Below, in pieces: positions 34,496 to 46,877 of a stretch of 64,000 nucleotides of DNA. The position numbers and the translations under genes are program-made. Location of the stretch: the NCBI GenBank assembly GCA_007922305.1, contig ML677335.1, forward strand, positions 40,352,887-40,416,886. The letters run 5' to 3'. Under the pieces are notes generated by a model. That model did no database searches, had not been told where the DNA came from, and worked only from the letters and a program-made list of their open reading frames with translations. Origin of the DNA: Dermatemys mawii (lineage: Eukaryota; Chordata; Testudines; Dermatemydidae). Each line of letters begins with the position of its first letter. The first letter of the stretch is position 1.

Positions 34496-36609
34496 AGAAA
34501 GATGAGGACACTCAAGAAATCAATAGGAAGATTATGGACAACATGAACACAGTGGCCGAAGCACACCCGCAGCCTGTATGTAAGTTTTGAGTGAAGTGGG
34601 TAGAGTTCAGTTCTAATGAAAGTCCTGGAATAGGTACTTTAGATACCATTTATAGTGAACTGATTACAAAAATCTCACTATAATTAGAATTAAGTCCCCC
34701 AAAAGTCTAAGGTTGTTTCAATGGATGGCAATCTAGTTATAGTAAACTCAGGATGAAGTTGTTCTGTGGGAAAAATGAGCTCTGTTATAAGACATTCCAG
34801 TGCATATAAGCTCACTGACTTTCCTCATTACTGCACTGTATCCAACAGATTTTTCATGGTTTGAAATTCACAAGCAAGTCACCGTGCAGCAGCTCTGTGC
34901 ACATCCAATCCGGTTAAAAACTCTGCTAGTACCATCTTACACAACTATAATAAATAAAAACCTCTTTGAATTATTTTTCCAACTGTAGTGCATAGTTTTA
35001 CAAGACTGAAATGCAAGAACTAATAAAATATATGCTTTAATTAACTAAACTTATGCTGTAGTGTAAACCAGAAGTAGATGATTTACAGAGTGTTATCCTC
35101 TTCAGGACAGAATAATGCAAACAACATAATTAAAAGTTGATGAGAAGTATATTTATTGAGCGCACAAGAAGAATAGACACTTAGATTTATGATACACAAA
35201 GTGTATCTTTAGTTTACAATATTCACATTTTAAAGTCTAAAGCACGAGCTTAATGCATTCAAACTGCTCTTTGGAGCACATAGATAATTCCAGTAGGGTT
35301 AAAATCCTAGCACGGTCACCAATAAATTGTATCCCCTGAACATATACTAATGTAACATGATCTATAATGATCTAGTGATTATGTTAATTAAGATGCTTTG
35401 TCTGCCATAGATCATGATTGTATGTCTATAAAGACACATGGAATAGCTAAAGGGCCAATTATTTATCTGTGACATAGATTTCAAGGCCATTAATCATAGA
35501 TCCATTGACGCAAAACAAGGATCTGCTGTTTCACTGTAATTAGTCTGATTCAAGATTAATTACACTGGTGTCACTGAAATATCAGGGCCTACTTAGATTT
35601 GTGTGTATATAGCTAACTTGTTTTTTTGAAGCAAACAAGGTACCTGCCCCTCAAGGAAGAACAATAAGCTACTATAAGAGACATTTTTCAGAAGTGGAAT
35701 ACATACACTCCCAACAAATACAAGACATTCTTATTTTATCAAAGTAAGGGATGCTCCTCCACACCACTCCTCTCTGCCTTGGATCCATTACTGTCACCTG
35801 TCCAGAGTTTCTTTGTTTGGATAATTCATCTGTCTGGCTACACAGGCCCAATGCTGCACCTAGCTCTGCTAGTTCCTGTCATGAGACAGGAACTCATGTT
35901 TTTTTCTTTTCTGCTAGAGGTGAGACTGCTACCTTTGCATAAACCCAGAGAGGCAGAGACCAAACCTGGACTGCCCAGCTATTCTAAGGTCAGGTCAACA
36001 TTAATGGAATAAAACAAACACTGGTGTAATCTTAAGGTTTTGAACTTAAAATGCACCAAATTCAGGGAACATGAAACACAACCTTAACTCTGCCTTCTGA
36101 CCCATCACTCCAATGAGTAATGGGTCAGAGGGCAGAGTTCCAAAAGATTGGGAAATCTTTTCCAGTGGTGGAAAAGATTTTCTTCAAACTAACCAATACA
36201 AATTTCCCATAGGCTGAGATGAAGCATGCAAAATTTGGTCCCAAACTATGAGTAACCAAAAATGGGGAGGGGATAAATAATTTGTCCAGATTTAATCTGA
36301 ACTAAAGTGGGAGCTGCCACAACTACCATCATATTCTCAGGGTTAGCTACAGTAAATTATTTTTGTCTCCTCTTTGTGTTCCTTTTTTTTATGAAAATAC
36401 TTTGCAAATTCCATGAGAACTTGTCATTCTAGCAGAGCAGGACCAATGTAGAAATTCTCCTGTAGGTACTGCTAAGTTACAACATTGATATCAGGCACCA
36501 TAATTATCAACTGAATTTCAGTGTTTAGAGAAATATGTACAGAAGTCATACGTAAAAGAAATGTCACTCACAATTGCTAAGTCAGTGTCTTGTTAGAGGG
36601 TCACACAGA
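34496..36609. other. Unannotated AT-rich DNA
   Basis: 35510-35590 has a faint palindromic-repeat look ('agtctgattcaagattaatt', then 'acactggtgtcactga'). Otherwise nothing recognised. Confidence 0.4.
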
Positions 36610-36611
36610 GG

Positions 36612-36845
36612 AAGAATGGTCAAGTGGCTAGGATGCTAGTCTGGCAATTGGAAAACCAGGGTTCAAATTCAGTGCTTCTATAGTCTTCTTGTATGGCCTT
36701 GGGCTTCTCACTTAGTCATTTTTTGCCTCTGCTTCCCTTCTCAAAATTCAGGAAAACAGAATGCCCGTGTGAGGGAGGGAAATAATGTGGATAAACATAT
36801 TAAAGGCTGTGAAATACTCGGATACCTTTGTAATGGAGGCCATAT
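36612..36845 (+). repeat. MIR-type SINE, near full length
   Basis: tRNA-derived head with an A-box-like 'tggtcaagtggctaggat' and B box 'gggttcaaattc' (36660-36671). Then 'tatggccttgggcttctcac' (the 'gaccttgggcaagtcac' region) and 'cctctgcttccc'. It closes with a tail 'aggctgtgaaatactcggat' matching the CORE-SINE/L2-like 3' end. The most complete SINE of this type in the window. Confidence 0.8.
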
Positions 36846-38540
36846 ACCCTTATGCCAAACTCATTGAAAAAAGACTCCTCTTATGAATGATTTGCTCGAG
36901 TGTGTGTTCTTCCTAGAGGATAAAATTTTTTTGGAAGGTGTGAGGCTAATTGGACAATCCATTTTGAGTTATTCATCTTAGAACATTTTTAAAATATGGT
37001 AAGCTACTCCTTTTTCAAACTTTTTTCTCTATTCATAACTCAAAAATAACTTGCTGTAACAACTTCAGACTTATTTTATACACTAATCTTCAATAAGAAC
37101 AAGTGCATAGAGCTGTTCTTATAGAAGAGGAGTGCAAATGATTTTGGTTATTAGAAGAAAGTTCTGCGAGTTATACAACTTTTATTAGAGGGTTTGCAAC
37201 TATTGTGCCTTATTCCACCTATTCAAACCTTTTTTAAAAAAAAAATAAAAAAAACTCTCTCTATAGTAACTTTCCAGATTTGTGCAATGCAAACAGAGCA
37301 TTGAAATCGTAAATTAAACAAACAAAATCCTTGGGATGAGATTTTGAAAGGCACTTAAATTAGGTGCTTGATTGTCATTTGTGCTTTTGAAAATCTCCCT
37401 CCTCCCACACACATTCCCCTCTCCCTTATTTTCCTCCCACTTAAGTGAAATTGAGTTTTGCTATTGTAACTATTTGGTTGTGTGGTGTGTGTGCCACAAG
37501 TGGTAGGCAAGCACTGTAATCACTGGACTGTTAAGGCTCTAGTCCTTAGTCAGGTGTCAAAATGAGAGTGGGAGCACTCCCATGCTGTGCCCACAATGTA
37601 AGCTCCACTTCTGTGAAACACAAAAATAAGACATTGTTCACAGCAAATTGGGCAGGTGTTCAAAATATGATTGTGGTAGCTCTGTAACCTCTGCTTGGCT
37701 CCTTCTTGACTGGGGAAAAATAAAAGTGGTGGTATTTCCCATAGGTCACCTACTTGTAGAAAGGTGCTGAAGTCTCCCTCAGTGAATTGTGCCGGTCCTC
37801 CTCCTCTCTTGTAGGAGGAATGAAATTGCTAACAACGTTGACATTTAAATTATACTCAGGCATCTGAGTTAACCCCTCACAGAGATGCATGGACTGTTTA
37901 TACCTCTTAGCACTCCTGACCTAGGCTCTTAGCAGACTTCTGTAGATATCTCTGCATCAGTTACACCTTGAGTCACATTTTTACACTCGGTTCACATTTT
38001 CGAGATTTTCTCCACTAACGTAACAATTTGTGATTTTCATTTTGCTGCAGAACAAGATAGCAGCTGGGGATAAGTTCTAGTATGCTGTACTGTTGAATAC
38101 TTACGGAATCTGAGCCTCGGCCTTCGGAGATTCCTATTAAACAATCATATGCAATGCTCATGTTTGTCTAGTAAATAAAATATGATTTTTTTCTAGAGCT
38201 ACCTGAAATAATCCCACAGAAATTGGGGGGAGGGAGGATGACTTCCCCATTAAATTATATTTAAAAAAAAGGATTTAAGTAAATACGAATGTTTGAGGTC
38301 AGACTCCTATTTTGTTTTAAATCTTGGGGTTGGCAATACTGAAATATGTCAGCCTATAGTTGGATGTCCTGGCAAGTATATCATGAATTCCTCAGCTGAG
38401 CAACCCGATATCTTTAGGGTAATCTACTGTTATACTCTTTAGCCTTTATATGCCATAAAAAGTATTCTGCCTTTTTTTTAAACTGTTGGCCACAAATCAG
38501 TATTTGCGCTAACACCAAGGAGGTTCAGATAAACTCTAAA
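36846..38540. other. Mostly unannotated; one palindromic-repeat relic
   Basis: 37337-37400 ('gattttgaaaggcacttaaa', then 'gtgcttttgaaaatctcc') is an imperfect palindrome of the same type as 16.41-16.51 kb. No gene recognised. Confidence 0.4.
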
Positions 38541-38547
38541 TTAGCAA

Positions 38548-38765
38548 CAAGGCACCATAGATAGTGACGTGGGACTAGGAGTCAGGAAAAATGTGTTCTA
38601 TTCTGGCTCTGCTACCATGTTGCTGTGCGACCATGTGCAATTCTCTCAGTTTCTCTGTGCTTTAATTTGCCAATCTGTAGGAAATAGTATTTATCCATTT
38701 CTTTAAACTGCCTTGAGATTAACAGAGGAGTAAAGGTATTACATACATCAGATTAAGTATTATTG
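38548..38765 (+). repeat. MIR-type SINE
   Basis: 'gtgggactaggagtcagg', then 'ttctggctctgctacca', 'tgctgtgcgaccatgtgc', 'tctctcagtttctctgtgct', then the tail 'actgccttgagattaacaga' follow the MIR order. The B box is decayed. Confidence 0.75.
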
Positions 38766-39850
38766 CTGTTATTTCCTGGTAAATAATAGTTTATTCAAAT
38801 CATTATTTTTGCAATCATGTTTCATTTGGGGGAAGGGAAAAAAACCCCATAAATCTCCTGAAATCCCAAACAGTGCAGGAAACACTCTCAGAAAAAGGAA
38901 ATACGCAAAATAAATTAAGAATGAAGCAGTTAAAGAAAATAATATGATCTCCTATTCATTATCTGGTTCACTACACTTTTTAGTGCTTATTAAATTGTTA
39001 AGTGATTTAATTTGTGTTTCAAAAAATAAGAGTACAGATTAAGAGGATAAAATGCTGAGCTTTCCATTTCAACACTGGCTACAGAGTGAACGTTAAGCCT
39101 TGAAAATTAATTTGTCAGTCTCCCTCATGGGGTGTAGTCAACATCAGATACCACAACACACACAATTTGGCTTACTTTTGCTTAATTGGCAGGATCTTCC
39201 CTAAGGAAACTCAGGAGTGAGCAATGGAGAGAATAAATCAGCATTAGCGATGATCCCTTCAGGTCAAGGCTAATTTTTCCAACAGAGAAGTGGTAGAGTA
39301 TATGGATGTTAATGCATCAACTAGCCATATTGCACCTATACTTTGTGGAGGGTAATTTTCTCTCTGATGAAAAGCTATGGGCAATGCAGGCTTTCTGAAC
39401 AGTGCCAACACATTGATTTTACTGGCCCTGGGCAAAATATTTAACAACATTGATTTTTGAGTTTAGCTTGGTGTTTTAATGTAAATGCCTATTTTTGTGG
39501 TATAAGAAAATATAGTTATATTTTGTGGCATGTATAAATATGTACATAAAGAGCTTCCCTTCTATTAAAAATATCCCAGCCACAACTATAGTTGCCAAAC
39601 AATAAAAACAAAAAATGTTGGTTGTTAGTCTGATTGTGTGGGGAAAATATTCTGAACAAGTTTTTGCATTCATTTTGCCCAGATCAGTTTGCTTTCAGTC
39701 TATATACTTTTACAACTCCCATTACTATGGAATCTCTGTGCCTCACAACATTTTATCCTCAAAGCTATGAGCTAAGGAAGTAGTATTAGTTCTATTCTGG
39801 GGAACAATGGCAGAGATAGTCAAGGGGAAAAGGCACTGACTTTCTAATGT
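38766..39850. other. Unannotated AT-rich DNA
   Basis: Nothing recognised; open frames are short. Confidence 0.4.
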
Positions 39851-40190
39851 GTTGGGGGGTGCTCAACCCCTGCTCTGCCCCAGGTCCCCTCCACTCCACC
39901 CCTTCTGCCAAGGCTCTGCCCCCTCCCCTAAGTGCACTCCACCCTTGCTCCTCCCCTATCCCCTCCCAGTGCCTCCTGCACACCACTGAACAGGATCACT
40001 GGCAGGTGGAAGACACTGGTGGTGGGGAGGTGCTGATCAGTAGGTCCCATCAGCGCATGGGAGGCACTGGGGAGGAGGGAAAGGAGCTGATCAGCATGGC
40101 TGCCAGTGGGTTCTGAGTCCTGGAGACCCATCATTTTTTCCCATGGATGCTCCCGCCCTGGAGACCCAGGGAGTTGGTGCCTATGAAGCA
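39851..40190. mobile_element. GC-rich interspersed repeat, probable non-autonomous DNA element
   Basis: 'ggggggtgctcaacccctgc' at the left and 'ggatgctcccgccctggaga' near the right border a C-rich then G-rich interior. I recall this layout as a common turtle repeat. Target duplication not identified. Frames across it are compositional. Confidence 0.5.
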
Positions 40191-40195
40191 AATCA

Positions 40196-40256
40196 TAAAC
40201 CTAGGTCTCCTAACTCTTAGTCCAGTGCCTTAACCACAGGACCATTCCCTTCCCCT
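40196..40256 (-). repeat. MIR tRNA-head fragment, antisense
   Basis: 'cctaggtctcctaactctta', then 'gtccagtgccttaaccacag' and 'gaccattccctt', is the reverse complement of the MIR tRNA-derived head. Confidence 0.6.
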
Positions 40257-40539
40257 CTAATGATAGTGGTTCCAGTTTCTGACTGACTGAACCATGGTGT
40301 TAGTGATGTTCTCAGAAGCCGTTTTGACTCTTTCTCACAGCAAAGAGCAGGATCTGGCAGTGAGAGCTGAAGTAGATGGGCGATGGTGCTATTCATCTCC
40401 TCCCACCATTTCTGGAATTATAGGGTTGGCAGTGAGTTTGGCTGAGCTGTGCATCTAACAAAGACGCAGTGAAAAGTATTAGGTTACTGGTTCCTCCCTA
40501 TAAGAAGAGAATGCTAGGTAGAGCTAAAAAGGGCACATG

Positions 40540-43180
40540 GCCTTGTGGGGTTTTCTATACGTTTGGATGTTTCAGATAAGTACTGAGACTGAATCTCTGA
40601 AGTTGTGTACAAATGCTAGAAATCTAACTATTAAGATGGATGAACTTGAGTGCCTGGTATTAAATGAGGATATTGATGTAATAGGCATTATAGAAACTTT
40701 GTGCAATGATGATAGTCAAAGGGACACGGTAATATCAGGGTACAAAATAGATGGTAATGACAGAGTAGGTGGGAGTGGCACTAGATGTGACAGAAAGTCT
40801 AGTCAAATTTAGTAAAAATCTCAAATGAAAGAATCTCTATGGATAGAATTTCCATGCTCGAATAATGGGGGATTTCAGCTATTCCCATATTGATGGGGTA
40901 CATGCCACCTTAGGATGGGACATAGAGATAAAGTTTCTAGATACCATTAATGATTCCTTTTGTAGCAGTTATCCTGGAACCCGCAAAGGTAGAGAATTCT
41001 TGATTTCATCCTGATTGGAAGACAGGACTGGGTCCAAGAAGTGAATATTGCTGAACTGCTTGGTAATAGTGACCATGTCATCAATAAATTTAACATTCTT
41101 GTAGGGGGAAAATACCAAAGAAGGCTCCACCACCGTACATTTAACTTCAGAAAGGGGAACTACTCAAAAATGAGGAAACTAGTTAAACAGAAATTAAAAG
41201 GAACATTCACAAGAGTAAAATGCCTGCAAGCACCATGGAAACTTTTTACAAACACCATCATAGAGGCTAAAATTAAAATATATACCCTAAAATAAAAAAA
41301 TTGTAAGAGGATCAAGCATAATAAGGAAAATAGAAAGGAGACTATGCTTATACCATACTTATATACTTACACTGCCAGCATTTAATCAGGCAGGCCAAAA
41401 AAGAATTTGAAAAGCAATAAGCAAAAGACTTAAAAACTAACAATAATATATTTTTAAGTACATCAGAAGCAGGAAGCCTGCTAAACAATCAGTGAAGACT
41501 GGATAATTGAGATGCTAGAGGAGCACTCAATGAAGACAAGGCCATTGTGGAGAAGCTAAATGAATTCTTTGCATTGGTCATCAGTTGCGAGGGAGATTCC
41601 CATACCTGCCCCATTCTTTTTAGGTGACAAATCTGGGGAATTGTCCACAATGAGCTATCAGTAGAGGAGGTTTTGGAACAAATTGATAAATTAAACAGTA
41701 ATAAGTCACAATGAGCAGCTGGTATTCACCCAGGAGTTCGGAAGGAACTCACTTATGAGATTGCAGAACTACTAACTGAGGTAGGCATCATATCACTTAA
41801 ATCAGCTTTTGTACCAGATGACTGGAGGAGAGATAAGGTGACACCAAGTTTTTTAAAAGGCTCCCGAGGCAATTCTGGCAATTACAAGCAAACTGATTAA
41901 AACTGTGTTAAAAAACAGAATTATCAGACACATGGATGAACACAATTTGTTTAAAAAGAGTCAACAAAGCTTTTGAAAAGGGAAATTGTGCCTCACCAAT
42001 CTATTTTAGAATTCTTTGAGGGGGTCAAACAAACATGTGGACAAGAGTGATCTAGTGGATATAGTGTACCTGGACTGTCAGAAAGTCTTTGACAAAGTCT
42101 CTCACCAAAGACTTTTAGCAAAGTAAGCAGTCATGGGATAAGAAAAAAAATCCTCTCATGGCTCAGTAACTGGGTAAAAGACAGGAAGCAAAGGGAATAA
42201 ATGGTTAGTTTTCAGAATGGGGAGAGGTAAGTACTGGTGTTCCCCAGGGATCTGTACATATTCATGAATGATTTGCAAAAAGGAGCGGTTAGGTGACAAA
42301 GTTTGTAAATGATATAAGGTAAGTCCAGAACAGACTATGAAGAGTTACAAAGAGATCTCACAAAACTGGATGACTAAGCAACAAAATCCAGATGAAAATC
42401 TATGTTGATAATTGCAAAGTAATGCACACTGAAAAACATAATCTGAATTCTACATACAAAATGCTGGGGACTAAATTAGCTATTACCCCTTAAGAAATTT
42501 ATCTTGGAGACGTTATGGATAGTTCTCTGGAAACATCTGCTCAGTGTGCATTGGCAATCAAAACATTTTAACAAATATTAAGAGACATTAGGAAAGAAAT
42601 ACATAATATGACAGTGAATATCGTAATGCCACTATATAAATCCATGGTACACTCACCCTTTGAATACAGCAGTTCCGATTGCTACATCTCAAAAAAAGAT
42701 ACATTAGAAATGGGTAAGGTACTGACAAGGGCAACAAAAATGATTTAAGGCTTCCATATGAGGAGAAATTAAAAAGACTGGGATTGTTATGCTTGGTAAA
42801 TAGATGACTAAGGGGGGATATGATAGAGGTTTATAAAATCATGAATGGTGTAGAGAAAGTGAATAGGGAAGTTTTATTTATTCCTTCACATTACACAAGA
42901 ATCAGGGATCATGCAATGAAATTAATAGGCAGCAGCTTTTAAACAAACAAAACAAACTTCTTCACACAATGCACAGGCAACCTATGGAACTCATTGCCAA
43001 GGGATGTTGTGAAGGCCAAAAGTATAATTGGGTTCAAAAAAGAACTAGGCCTTGATGAACCTATCCTCCATTCACTTATCTATTAGCCAACATAGTCAAG
43101 GATGCAATCCCACAGTCAGGTTGTTTAACAGCAATGAGCTACAATCAGCTATGAGACATGCTGCTTTCAGTTTCACTGGT
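40540..43180 (+). mobile_element. Old CR1 LINE including endonuclease region
   Basis: The longest CR1 here, heavily decayed. The 5' part (40600-40810) encodes 'KMDELECLVLNEDIDVIGI' followed by 'IETLCND', the start of the AP-type endonuclease domain of ORF2. The RT region is visible from about 41.9 kb ('gtgtacctggactgtcagaa' for motif A, 'tgttccccagggatctg' for motif B). The C-terminal region is visible to about 43.06 kb ('ctatggaactcattgccaag'), then part of the 3' UTR ('tctattagccaacatagtca'). Many stops and indels. The far 3' tail is lost. Confidence 0.82.
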
Positions 43181-43321
43181 TGGGGCAAGGCAAACCCTGT
43201 CTCTATCCTAACAATCCATTGTTGATCCACCCCTAACTGGGAGGCTAACTCCTTACCCTGCAGGGCTATGGACTCACCGATCCTTCAGGCTTTTTTCCAT
43301 CTCCTAGGAGAGATAGGCCTA

Positions 43322-43440
43322 GGGTAACCAGATGTCCAAATTTTATAGGAACAGTCCTGATATTCAGGACTTTTTATTATATAGGTGCCTATTACTCCCT
43401 ACCCCCATCCCGATTTTTCACATTTGCTATTTGGTCACCC
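43322..43440. mobile_element. Mariner-type MITE, copy 1
   Basis: 119 bp bounded by TA on each side (43320-43321 and 43441-43442). It begins 'gggtaaccagatg' and ends 'atttggtcaccc', forming about 12-bp inverted ends. It is collinear with the copy at 47305-47424. TA flanks fit the Tc1/mariner/pogo group. No coding capacity. Confidence 0.8.
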
Positions 43441-43442
43441 TA

Positions 43443-44754
43443 GATGAGTCTGAACCAGAATATTGGATCTGAACACCCCAAAATCTGGGAAAGTTCAAAT
43501 CATGAGTCAAACCTCATGGCTTGAGCCTCTGTCTGTAATAGGTTGCACTGCAAACCTCATGGCTTGAGCCTCTGTCTGTAACAGACTGCACTGCAAACTC
43601 AAACTCACTCCCATATTTCTGTTTAATTAGCATGACTCCATGAGACTGGTTAAACAGTGTCCCAGACCTTGTGACACGGAGAAGCTCAAATGTTTGCCAG
43701 TGGGTGCCAGGCCAGCTGCAGCTGGTTAAACTGATGACAGAATTACTCTGTAGGATTTTTCTACTATATGGGGATTTTCTTTTTTGTCAATACTGTTCTG
43801 TGTGGGGGTGACCCTGGCCAACAGCTATTTTATCAGAAAGCTTAAAAGAAGGAATTAAGGGAGGATGGACATAAAACATAAGAGTCATACCCTCTGCGTG
43901 TGTAAACTGTTGTAACTCTGTTAAAGCCAATGGAGCGAAGACATTTTACACCAACTCAGAATCACGCTGAGGAAGAAGAGACAAAACAATGGTTGAGCCT
44001 CTGAAGCTTTGCAAAAAAAAAAAAAAACACAACAAAACCACCACCTTGAATAACTGAACATGTCACAGTCTGACTTGCTATGTTATGGGTACCCAACATC
44101 TCATTTTCTTTCACTGTTCTCTTTGAGTGCAGCCTTGGCTTCCAAGGCAGGAGAAATCTTGTGGGAGAGAGGAAGCTTGCCTTTTTTCTGGGTTTCTTCC
44201 CACAAGCTCATCTAGCTCCACTCTTAACAGATGGTAGTATACACAACATTTTTTTGCCTTTGATGCTAAGCATGATTTACAGGCCTGAGTTATTATTTAT
44301 CATTATTCATTTTCTGTCACCAGTGCATTGAAGGTTAATAGAAATGCCAGCATGCTCACTGATTTACTTAGTAAAATATTTGTTCCAAGGTTTAGGTCAG
44401 ATGATTGGTGTCTGAGAGAGCTTCAGGTTTATGCATTATGAAAAGCAAGCTGACTTGACCTTGAGCCACCAATACTAGCACTATATATTATTTCAGTGGA
44501 GTGACCTTCAGAGACCTGAGACATACTAGATGTATTCAACACATGTTTTTTAATTCCAAACTGCTGACATTGTACACATAACAGCTGAACTTTTGCAATG
44601 TAAACCAACACTCACTGTTCATCTGATGAATTTGTGCATAGTGATATGTTAAACTGAGAGCCTCACCTCACAGATAACAAACTATCTTTGGATCCCAGAA
44701 CCCTAGCATACACCTTAGGACACAATGGTCACACAGCTTCCTGTGTGAGCCAAC
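43443..44754. other. Mostly unannotated; a 43-bp tandem duplication
   Basis: 43511-43596 is two head-to-tail copies of a 43-bp unit starting 'acctcatggcttgagcctct'. 43898-43968 ('gtaactctgttaaagccaat', then 'acattttacaccaactcaga') is a palindromic-repeat copy. A 13-14 A run lies near 44013. No gene recognised. Confidence 0.5.
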
Positions 44755-45099
44755 CTATGTAGCAGAGAATCAGAGGGGTAGCCGTGTTAGTCTGGAATTG
44801 CAGAAGTGACAAAGAGTCCTGTGGCAGCTTAAAGACTAACTAAAATTTTTTTAGAGCATAAGCTTTCGTGGGCTAATACCCACTTCATCGGATGCATGCA
44901 GTGGAAGTATCCAGGGGCAGGTATAAATAGGTAGGCAAGAACCAGGTGGGAGATAACAAGGTTAGTCCAATCAGGCTGAACCAGCTTGTTATCTCTAATC
45001 AGGGAGGGTGAGGTGTTCATCTAGCAGCTGAACTGGAGGTGTGAATAGCGAGAGAAGAGAAGCTGCTTTTGTAGTTAGCTAGCCATTCAAAATCTCTAT

Positions 45100-45861
45100 T
45101 CAGTCCCAAATTGATTGTGTCAAATTTGCAAATGAATTGCAGCTCTGCAGTCTCTCTTTGCAGCCTGGACTTGAAGTTTTTTTTTGCTGCAAAATGCTGA
45201 CCTTTAAATCTTCTATGGTGTGTCTGGTGAGGTTGAAGTGCTCCCCTACAGGTTTTTGAATATTGCCATTCCTGATATCTGATTTGTGTCCATTTATCCT
45301 TTTTCGTAGGGACTCTCCAGTTTGGCCGATGTACATAGCAGAGGGACATTGCTGGCACATAATGGCGTATATTACATTGGTAGATGTGCAGGTGAATGAA
45401 CCAGTGATGGTGTGGCTGATCTGGTTTGGTCCTGTGATGGTGTTGCTGGTGTAGATGTGTGGGCAGAGTTGGCATCGAGGTTTATTGCATGGATTGGTTC
45501 CTGAGTTAGAGTTATTATGGCGCGGTGTGCTGTTGTTGGTGAGAATATGCTTGAGGTTGGCAGGTTGTCTGTAGGCCAGGAGTGGCCTGCCTCCCAAGGC
45601 CTGTGAAAGTGAGGGATTGTTGTCCAGGATGGGTTGTAGATCACTGATGATGCGTTGGAGAGGCTTTAACTGAGGACTGTAGGTGATGGCCAGTGGTGTT
45701 CTGTTGTTTTCTTTCTTGGGCTTATCTCGCAGCAGCAGGCTTCTGGGTACACGTCTGGCTCTGTTGATCTGTGTCCTTATTTCCTTGTGCGAAACTGTAG
45801 TTTTGAGAAAGCTTGGTGGAGATCTTGTAGGTGTTGGTCTCTGTCTGAGGGGTTGGAGCAA
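45100..45861 (-). pseudogene. PLE linker and GIY-YIG endonuclease region
   Basis: Continues the PLE protein in a register different from the RT. A basic linker comes first ('TQINRARRVPRSLLL', residues 30-44). Next is a Cys/His motif 'CNKPRCQLCPH' (125-135), the likely zinc-binding module that precedes the nuclease in many PLEs. The GIY-YIG nuclease follows: 'VIYAIMC' (163-169) stands for the GIY strand and 'MYIGQTG' (176-182) for YIG, with Arg187 and His192 in 'LRKRINGHKSDIR' and a plausible metal-binding Glu207 in 'VGEHFN'. The stop is at 45100. The domain looks intact. The frameshift against the RT is probably one base, because both frames are clean on either side. Confidence 0.9.
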
Positions 45862-46740
45862 ATACGATTGTACCTCAGTGCTTGGCTGTAGACAATGGAT
45901 CGTGTGGTGTGCCCGGGGTGGAAGCTGGTGGCATGAAGGTAGGCATAGCTGTCGGTAGGTTTTCGGTATAGGGTGGTGTTGATGTGGCCGTCATTAATTT
46001 GCACCGTGGTGTCCAGGAAGTGGACCTCCCGTGTAGACTGGTCCAGGCTGAGGTGGATGGTGGGGTGAAAGCTGTTGAAATCATGGTGGAATTCTTCCAG
46101 AGTTTCTTTCCCATGGGTCCAGATGATGAAGATGTCATCAATGTAGCGTAGATAGAGGAGGGGCGTGAGTGAACGAGATTTGAGGAAGCGTTGTTCCAGG
46201 TCAGCCATAAAGATGTTGGCATACTGTGGGGCCATGCGGCTGCCCATAGCGGTGCCACTGGTCTGGAGGTATATATTGTCACCAAATTTGAAATAATTGT
46301 GTGTGAGGATAAAGTCACAGAGCTCAGCAAGCACTTGTGCTGTGTCATCATCAGGGATACTATTCCTGACAGCTTGTATTCCATCTTTGTGTGGGATGTT
46401 TGTGTAGAGAGCCTCTACATCCATGGTGGCTAGGATGGTATTTTCTGGAAGGTCACCAATGCATTGTAGTTTTCTCAGGAAGTCGGTGGTGTCACGGAGA
46501 TAGCTGGGAGTGCTGGTGGCGTAGGGTCTGAGTACAGTGTCCACATATCCAGACAGTCCTTCAGTGAGAGTGCCAATACCCGAGATGATGGGGCGTCCAG
46601 GATTTCCAGGTTTGTGGATCTTGGGTAAAAGATAGAATAGCCCTGGTCGGGGTTCTAAGGGTATGTTAATTTGTTCCTGCGTTAGTGTAGGGAGTGTCCT
46701 GAGTAGACGGTGCAGTTTTTTAGAATATTCTTCAGTGGGA
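45777..46740 (-). pseudogene. PLE reverse transcriptase, N-terminally truncated
   Basis: PLE RTs prime synthesis at a nick made by the linked endonuclease. The frame is open upstream of the first ATG/GTG-type start, to about 46740, and includes 'FYLLPKIHKPGNPGRPI', a signature of PLE RTs. Downstream, counting from the valine/methionine at 46544, are motif A 'MDVEALYTNIP' (41-51), motif B 'TSGTAMGSRMAPQYANIF' (95-112) and the catalytic 'YLRYIDDIFIIW' (131-142). These are followed by 'VHFLDT', the primer-grip-like region. The catalytic Asp pair of YIDD is intact. The N-terminal RT portion is absent, and the frame is lost near 45790-45810 just before the endonuclease region, so the protein would end early. 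Confidence 0.9.
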
Positions 46741-46877
46741 TCTGAGGGAAGTGGCCTGGTTTTGCCTACCTATTTATACCTGCCCCTGGATACTTCCACT
46801 GCATGCATCCGACGAAGTGGGTATTAGACCACGAAAGCTTAGGCTCTAAAAAAATTTTAGTTAGTCTATGTAGCAGA

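Larger units (their letters stand above)
44767..46865 (-). mobile_element. Penelope-like element with GIY-YIG endonuclease and inverted ends
   Basis: Coding strand is minus. Flanked by a perfect 12-bp duplication 'ctatgtagcaga' (44755-44766 and 46866-46877). The 3' end (left) runs from 'atcagaggggtagccgtgtt' through 'agagcataagctttcgtggg' to 'ggggcaggtataaataggta'. The 5' end (right) is an inverted copy of most of this but lacks the outermost 60 or so bases. Between the ends lie a 5'-truncated reverse transcriptase and a complete-looking GIY-YIG region. The 5' part of the RT is missing, so the copy is incomplete, but few lesions have accumulated, suggesting a fairly recent insertion. Confidence 0.92.

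Noticed and set aside
45017..45475. 152-codon minus-strand frame overlapping the PLE endonuclease
   Set aside because: Out-of-register shadow of the GIY-YIG region; Pro/His-rich with no domain.
45777..46544. Group II intron or host telomerase-like RT
   Set aside because: The 'LPKIHK' upstream motif and linked GIY-YIG nuclease are PLE signatures; genomic target duplication shows a transposon insertion.
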